From positions 15,308,435 through 15,372,434 of the forward strand of contig NC_064538.1 of NCBI RefSeq assembly GCF_023856365.1: a DNA stretch of 64,000 nucleotides, written 5' to 3'. This DNA is from Brienomyrus brachyistius. Its lineage: Eukaryota > Chordata > Actinopteri > Osteoglossiformes > Mormyridae. Shown here piece by piece: positions 58,201 to 64,000 of the stretch (positions within the stretch are counted from its first letter, which is position 1; each line of letters begins with the position of its first letter). The notes under the pieces were generated by a model. It searched no databases, was not told where the DNA came from, and saw nothing but the letters and a program-made list of their open reading frames with translations. The position numbers and the translations under genes are program-made.

Positions 58201-59555
58201 GTAAGATACACATGGTAAAGATAAATGAAAGTACATGTAGCCTATACCAGCTCTAGCTCCATACGGTAAACACTGGATGGTAGAGGAGCTTTTTTTCCTC
58301 CCTACGTCTGTGCAATTATCACAGGCACCAGCTAATCAGTTCTAGGTTTGTCTCAAGAGAAAATGAATAGTCACATTGTGCAGAGCAGCAGGAGCAAGAG
58401 AATGACACATGGACTCAAAGTTTTAAAAAACTTGGTACTATATTGAATGAAATATTGACTGGTTGTAAAAAAATACTAAAAGGAAAACCCTTTCATCGAT
58501 ATGCAGTAACTGCCTTCTTTCACATCACTCACCTTTCCTTTCCAAACTCAGTAAAATGGGTCCTCATACATAGGAACACATTTCCTTTTAAAAAAAATAT
58601 GGATGTTCCCCTTTGACCTGAATGAATATACTAAATTACCTCTTAAATGAGCTCAGTTCAAAACAAACACTGAACCACTGAATAAAGAACAATTACCAAA
58701 CATAAATATTAAATATATACAGTCTCTCCTTCAATGTCCTTTGTCGGTGCACTGAGAATTTGTAAGAAAAAAAATGCAGGAAAAGTGCAAAGGGGGGAAA
58801 ATCGCTCGGTATACTAGCCAAAGGCAGGTCCAACCAGGACGGCGGAAGCAACAATTCGGACTCTCCAGGACCATTTGAACTTTAGCTCGGCTCACCACAA
58901 CTGCTGAACTCCAGCATCACCATGCAGAGAAGCAGGAAGAACAACAGGAGAAACAAAAAACCCGACCAGAACAGTGTGTCAGTAGCGCACACTTAATACT
59001 CGTCAGAATCACAAGCTCACCACTTCAGCTCTCCCTTGAAATTTTTTTTCCCTTCTAAGGCTCACGGAAGCATTTATCGATGTTCCGCGATGAACGAAAA
59101 CATCCACTCCAACAGTTTTGCTTCACAAAGAGTTGAAAGTGGTCTGGGAGAATTCCCCGTGTGCATCAGTAAAGAAACCTTCCCTCACAAACAACGTCTC
59201 ACTAACCACTGAAAACCCCGGAAGAAGAAAAAAGCTTTGCGCTCAGCCAGCTGGGCTCCCATTCGCTGACACCCAGCACGTGAATCTGCTCTCAGTACCT
59301 TGCTTACTCATGTCACCCATATCTTTACAGTCTTTCAACACATTAAGTACATCCATTTCACTTGAAAAAGACAAATGGTGTATATGGGTTACATACATGT
59401 TCTCCATCTGTCTGTTTTACACTGCACACATGCTGAAAGCCCACTGAATGCCATCGATGCAACTAAATTTCCACCGGCTATATTCACCCAGAAGAACCAA
59501 TATACCAAATATGCCTGAATCTTGGTTATGGTACATTATAGTTGGGCCTATTATT

Positions 59556-60436
59556 TAGAGATTCTCCGATCAGCATTTTTGGGGCCGATCACCGATTACC
59601 AAGATCATGATCTGCAGATTGCCGATCACTGCCGATCACAGAATGGCAGGGGAATGGGAATCTTTCATCTATAATCTAGCAGAGTTTGCACCATTTGTAG
59701 AAATGAAACTCTAAATTAACTATATTGAAAAAAACTGTAGAAATAGGCTACAGTCAAGATCTTGAAGAACCACCAAGTGTTTATTTTAGAAAATGAGAAC
59801 TTAAGGCTACTGTAGGCCATCTTTCCCAAATAAGGCAGAATAACTTAAAATTATTCGTGGATCAAGGCAGCTTAGCAGGTGACGGAACCCTTTATCCTCC
59901 ACAACGGATAGAGGTTGTTCGTCGAGGCAAATGAATTCCATCATTCTGAACGTGATGCCTTTCCACCTCGTACTATCCCTGCTGTATGGTTCACGTCGTT
60001 TAAATGCATCACTCACAGTCGGCTGGTTGAGGGATGGGGATGTTGTTGGCTTCGGCTGGTTTAGTTTCTCATACTCGGCATATTCAGTTGTATGGCGTGT
60101 GCTAAGATGCCTAATCATGTTAGTGGTGTTAAAATACCGTTGCTTGCTTCCACCTCGAGGGATTTCATCACGACATACATTGCAAACGGCTAACTTTACG
60201 TCTTTATCGGACACTTTGAAAAACTTCCAGACGGGAGAACTCACGTTGCCACTGGTAAGCTCCGCTCTGCTGTTGTTTACCTGTGCGCCGTGCACGCACG
60301 TGTGAAAAAGTCGCGCAAGTAATTTACGTCAAGTGATCGGCTTTTTTGATCGGCGCTTTTGGGGTTCGCCGATCAAAGTATTTTTAGCCAATATCGGCCG
60401 ATCATGATCGGTGGCCTATCAATCGGAGCATCACTA
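59556..60436 (-). mobile_element. hAT transposon deletion derivative (881 bp)
   Basis: The ends are TAGAGATTCTCCGATC on the left and, in reverse complement, TAGTGATGCTCCGATT on the right. The flanks CTATTATT and CTATTTTT form a near-perfect 8-bp target duplication, as expected for hAT. Both subterminal regions carry clusters of CCGATCA/TGATCGG. It encodes only the N-terminal BED finger part of a transposase; the catalytic core is deleted. Confidence 0.8.
59807..60295 (-). pseudogene. hAT (ZBED-type) transposase, N-terminal part only
   Basis: A 162-residue frame starting near the right end of the hAT element. A BED zinc finger is visible: VWKFFKV, CNVC (C-x2-C) and HLSTRH (H-x4-H). After it come a linker with repeated NQP and FKRREPYSRDSTRWKGI. 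The frame stops about 5 residues after RHLLSCLDPR, where catalytic D and RNase-H-fold segments should follow. It could still bind DNA but cannot transpose. Confidence 0.75.
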
Positions 60437-62729
60437 CTATTTTTATACATTTTTTCTTCACATTTCCAGAATAAAGTAATGAGGTTTTATTTTATGTGAT
60501 TTTTCTTCTGGTAGAGAAATGTAGAGTATTCTTACACAACCTTAAAAATAAGTGGCATTATCTGGACGTGTCCACCGAGTGTGATTATAACTGTAATAAG
60601 GCAATGTTGGGTGCTTAGATAAGAGAGAGGTCATTATAGAGCAGCCCTGTCAGACATTGTGGGCTGAAATGCAGGCCTATTATATTTTCTCAGTCGACTA
60701 AATTTTCACTTCAGTGCACAAAGCTGATTTCCATTTCCCGCTCTAAAACAAGGGCAACAACGAGACATAGGCATATCTTCATGGTTCCCTGACACTAAGA
60801 TAAACCATTGTTTCGGTATTACAGGCTGAATATTCTTAAGTCTGCTCAGTTTACATTTAAAAAACAAAGAGCTTCAAGTCCCTGTGATGTAATCTCTCTG
60901 TTCAGGCAGAAAACTGGCAGACATTTTAGGAACTTGCAAACTGATATGCATAATAAAAATTTACTAGACTCTCTAAACACATTTTAACCATAATTCAAAC
61001 TTGTAAAAAAGGACATAAAATATTGTGCATGAACAAAACAAGAAACACAACACAAAAATGTGTTTTAAGCTGAATGAACTCTGGGAAGGTAGGTTATAAT
61101 TTCCCAACTGTGTGCAGGGAAAAGGTGTCAGAATGTTAAATAATACTTCTATACTAATGGTTCTGGCTTAGCATCAAGATCCACATTATTTATATTAATG
61201 GTAAAAAAATTTCATCTGGGACGGAGATGGTGACCCACTTTTGGGTCGCAACCCACCAAATGAGACGCACTGTTCTGTACATCATGGAATACATATTAAC
61301 TGGCCAGCCATTGAAAGAGGCCAGTAATTCTTTCCGTAGAATGGAAATATATTTCCACCATGGCTATAAACAGCAGCTTGAATGACAGGGATTCTGTACA
61401 GTTGTATTTACTATGCTAGTAATAACAGGCATCTATTATGGCTTTGGGCACAGAAGTCTGGCTCCTTAAAACACTGCAAGTGCTCAAATGGTACTTATCT
61501 CAAATAGCCACAACATTGTACACATTAAGCTGATTTACAAATATCAAAATAAAAATGTGCAATTTTTTTTGAAGAAGTTACCATAAAAATAGGATTGTTA
61601 AACCATATTAACTTCTTCCAAGGCACGTTCCTGGTGAGCACTATGCCACCTAGCACGGCTCATTCGCCTCTCTATACACAGACAAACAGCTCCGTGGCAA
61701 GACTCATCTGGGTCCTTGGCTAAATGTTTTTATTGAGAAACAAAGCTATGTTGCCTACATTTTTAAATGCCGTGTCCATGGTAAAAAATGCATTTTGATC
61801 AAAATGTGCACCAAAGTTTGCCATGGTTTTGACCCCAGCTACTTGGGATAGGATCCATAGTGATTAAGCAGTTAGAGGACGGGTGGATGGTTGGATTGAA
61901 CCATGTTGTTCAATGTTCTTCACCCTTTGGCCATTTACATGTGGTCAAAAAGCTTAGATTTTAAAATAAAGACTGCCAGGTTAATCTTATTTAACAGATT
62001 TATAATGAGAAGAATAGTGTTGTTGCTATGAGTTGCTCTGCCCTGCATTGTCTGCCTGCTCAGTTGAATCACTTCCACTCTTTAATTAGCTTCTCTATCT
62101 GCCTTCTTTGCTGCATCTCATTTTCAGCTGGTCAAAATCAAAGCGGCTTTTCATGTAGTGAACCAGGCTGCAAGCGCGCTGGTCTTCTATCCTGACAAAT
62201 ATAAGCTTTCTGTCAAGGATCCGGGCGAGTTTGGCGCGAGGAGAGAGGCATCATGCAGGTCGGGGAACAGAAATGGTGGACGACCCACTTGCGGCTCAAC
62301 AATGCAAAACAGGCCTTTATCAAATACACTAAAAACACTAGAGAAGACTAACAAACTCTAAAGGACAACGAGGGGTCAAAAACAAAAGGGGATAAACAAA
62401 GACTACATTTTCAGACAGGCTACAAACCACTCAGGAACTGAACAGAAACAGGGACTAAAATACTAAGGGTTAATGAGAGTAACAGTGGACAGGTGAGGCT
62501 GATTAACAAAGACTGGGAAAACAGGGCACAGATGAAACTAATTAACCCAAAGGAACTAAAACAGGGAAACTAAAAACTAAGCAAAGAACAAGGAAACAGA
62601 ATCTAACACTGGGGAATTAGACAGGTAGCAATACAAGCAGGGGCACAAGGAACAAAACCAAGTAAAAATCACCAGACACAAAAACTCATACAAATGAAAC
62701 ACTAGGGAACAAGATACAAAATCAGGAAG

Positions 62730-62805
62730 CAGGATTCAAATACGGGACAAAGGGATTTATAAGTCACCATATGCTCAACACATTGAGCCATGTGGCAGAC
62801 AGAAA
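62730..62805 (-). repeat. tRNA-like SINE head
   Basis: In reverse complement: CATGGCTCAATGTGTTGAGC (A box) and CGTATTTGAATCC (B box), about 35 bp apart, as in a tRNA-derived Pol III promoter. Confidence 0.45.
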
Positions 62806-63469
62806 ATGAGGGAACACACACACACACACAAGAGGGACAGGATGGCCAGCGATGCCTGCTGGCCAAACAGGGAAGGGACACAAAAGAGACTGAGAGAACA
62901 AGGGCTAACCCTGACACTTTCTGGTAAATTATCTACTGTTCCATTGCGCATCACCCTAACAGAACTGGGATTTTAAGATCAAAAACCACACAACAAAGCA
63001 TTTCTGTTGCTGTATATTTTTGGGAGTTTTGTGTATCGATGCATTACTTTATTCATTTAGGCTGTCTAAACACTGACCACTCTCATTAATGTCGCTGTTT
63101 CTACCACTCAAAGAAGGTGGAGTGGGTGATCTTTGCGCATAAATTATTCAAGGCATGTGAATTAAACACTGAACACATCACAAAGCATAAAGTGTGCTTT
63201 CTCAAGACATTAGTAGATTAACAAAATAATATTTTTTCCTCCATTCCCAACACACGTGTTGCTGTAGAAATTATTCCTAAAAATAATTATTATTTCCAAC
63301 CTTTGATGGTGCTGGCTGCTCAAAATCAATTTGTATTTCAATCCATCCATTTTCAGTAACTGCTTATCTAATTAGTGTGTCATTGACCCAAATGAAAGTA
63401 GAAGGACAGTTCTCCTGAACATTGTATCTTTGGACTGTGGAAGGAAACTGGAATGCCATAATGCAGTAT

Positions 63470-63540
63470 TTCACAGTACAGTCACTATGGACCCACAGAC
63501 AGGGAGCTGGGAGGGAGCAAAAATGTGGACTGCTGGAGAA
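63470..63540. mobile_element. fragment of the hAT-like MITE family
   Basis: GGGAGCAAAAATGTGGACTG then GGAGAAACACTG matches the right half of the 8387-8560 element. Confidence 0.55.
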
Positions 63541-63911
63541 ACACTGCCCACAGAACTCTTAACACACAGTAACATTGGCACAATGACTAACTAAAGAACA
63601 GGACAAAGACAGGCACCTAAATACACAGAATGCAACAACTAACGAGGGACAGGTGCTGCTATTTGAGACTAGGGGCAACAAGAAGCAGGGGAAGACAATC
63701 CAATCAATCAATTATGGAACAAGACAACGGGTGGAATAAATTACAAAAGAGAAACTAGGGAACGTTGAGAAACACTGAGGGCTAACACTAGGAATGACTA
63801 GAAACACAAATACAAACAGAACAAAACCAGACACGAGCTGGATAATCCAAAACAGGGAAACAAAGGACTAACAAACACTAGGAAAAACAGAAAACCAATA
63901 AACAAAACAGG

Positions 63912-63990
63912 TGAGGCCAGTCTCAAACTCATGACTGCAAAGTTACAGTCTTTGTGCCAGATACGCAGCCCATTGAGCTATGCAGTGATC
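63912..63990 (-). repeat. tRNA-like SINE head
   Basis: In reverse complement: GCATAGCTCAATGGGCTGCG (A box) and CATGAGTTTGAGACTGG (B box). It is at the right edge of the window and may continue. It is not a functional tRNA: no acceptor-stem pairing is apparent. Confidence 0.45.
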
Positions 63991-64000
63991 CAGGATACAG

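Larger units (their letters stand above)
60437..64000. other. intergenic DNA with SINE and MITE fragments
   Basis: No gene recognised. 62380-62930 and 63590-63910 are A-rich segments with recurring AACTAA/AAACAGGGA motifs that resemble transposon interior sequence, each next to a tRNA-like SINE head. 61840-61895 is a SINE tail. Confidence 0.5.

Overview
This window is vertebrate nuclear DNA, almost certainly from a ray-finned fish. The evidence is three intron-rich vertebrate genes with clean GT-AG exons, short introns (one only 78 bp), and a dense mix of Tc1-like, hAT, piggyBac-type, Ty3/Gypsy, L2-like, SINE and MITE sequence of the kind common in fish. I cannot name the species. There is no prokaryotic content, no CRISPR array and no operon.

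Layout. (1) 361-9488, plus strand: 12 exons of the creatine transporter slc6a8; its first exon(s) lie left of the window. (2) 9489-13030: 3' flank of slc6a8, a MITE, and the presumed 3' flank of the next gene. (3) 13031-28635, minus strand: a complete SLC26 anion exchanger, best matched to slc26a6, with 18 coding exons that join in phase to 785 codons including the stop. It lies tail-to-tail with slc6a8. (4) 28636-42110: an intergenic zone dominated by decayed transposons. These include a Ty3/Gypsy 3' end with an intact-looking 259-bp LTR, a degenerate Gypsy gag-pol, an internally deleted non-LTR element inserted in it with a 15-bp target duplication, a 5'-truncated L2-like element, and a minus-strand Gypsy integrase relic. 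(5) 42111-57186, plus strand: a complete NUAK-family kinase, best matched to nuak1, with 7 exons that join in phase to 661 codons. Intron 1 holds another Gypsy 3' end and a CCAAT/E-box/TATA cluster that may be an alternative promoter. (6) 57187-64000: 3' flank plus intergenic DNA with a hAT deletion derivative and SINE fragments.

The three genes do not form an obvious pathway. Two are plasma-membrane solute carriers (Na+/Cl- coupled creatine uptake; Cl-/HCO3-/oxalate/sulfate exchange). The third is an AMPK-related kinase controlled by LKB1. No clearly new system is visible. The best leads are the candidate internal nuak1 promoter, a Ser/Pro/Asn-rich extension of an extracellular loop in slc6a8, a poly-C splice-acceptor tract in slc26a6, a Pro-rich module that recurs beside three LTR elements, and several well-dated nested insertions. 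Exon coordinates were read by eye from splice sites and reading-frame continuity; no alignment was run.
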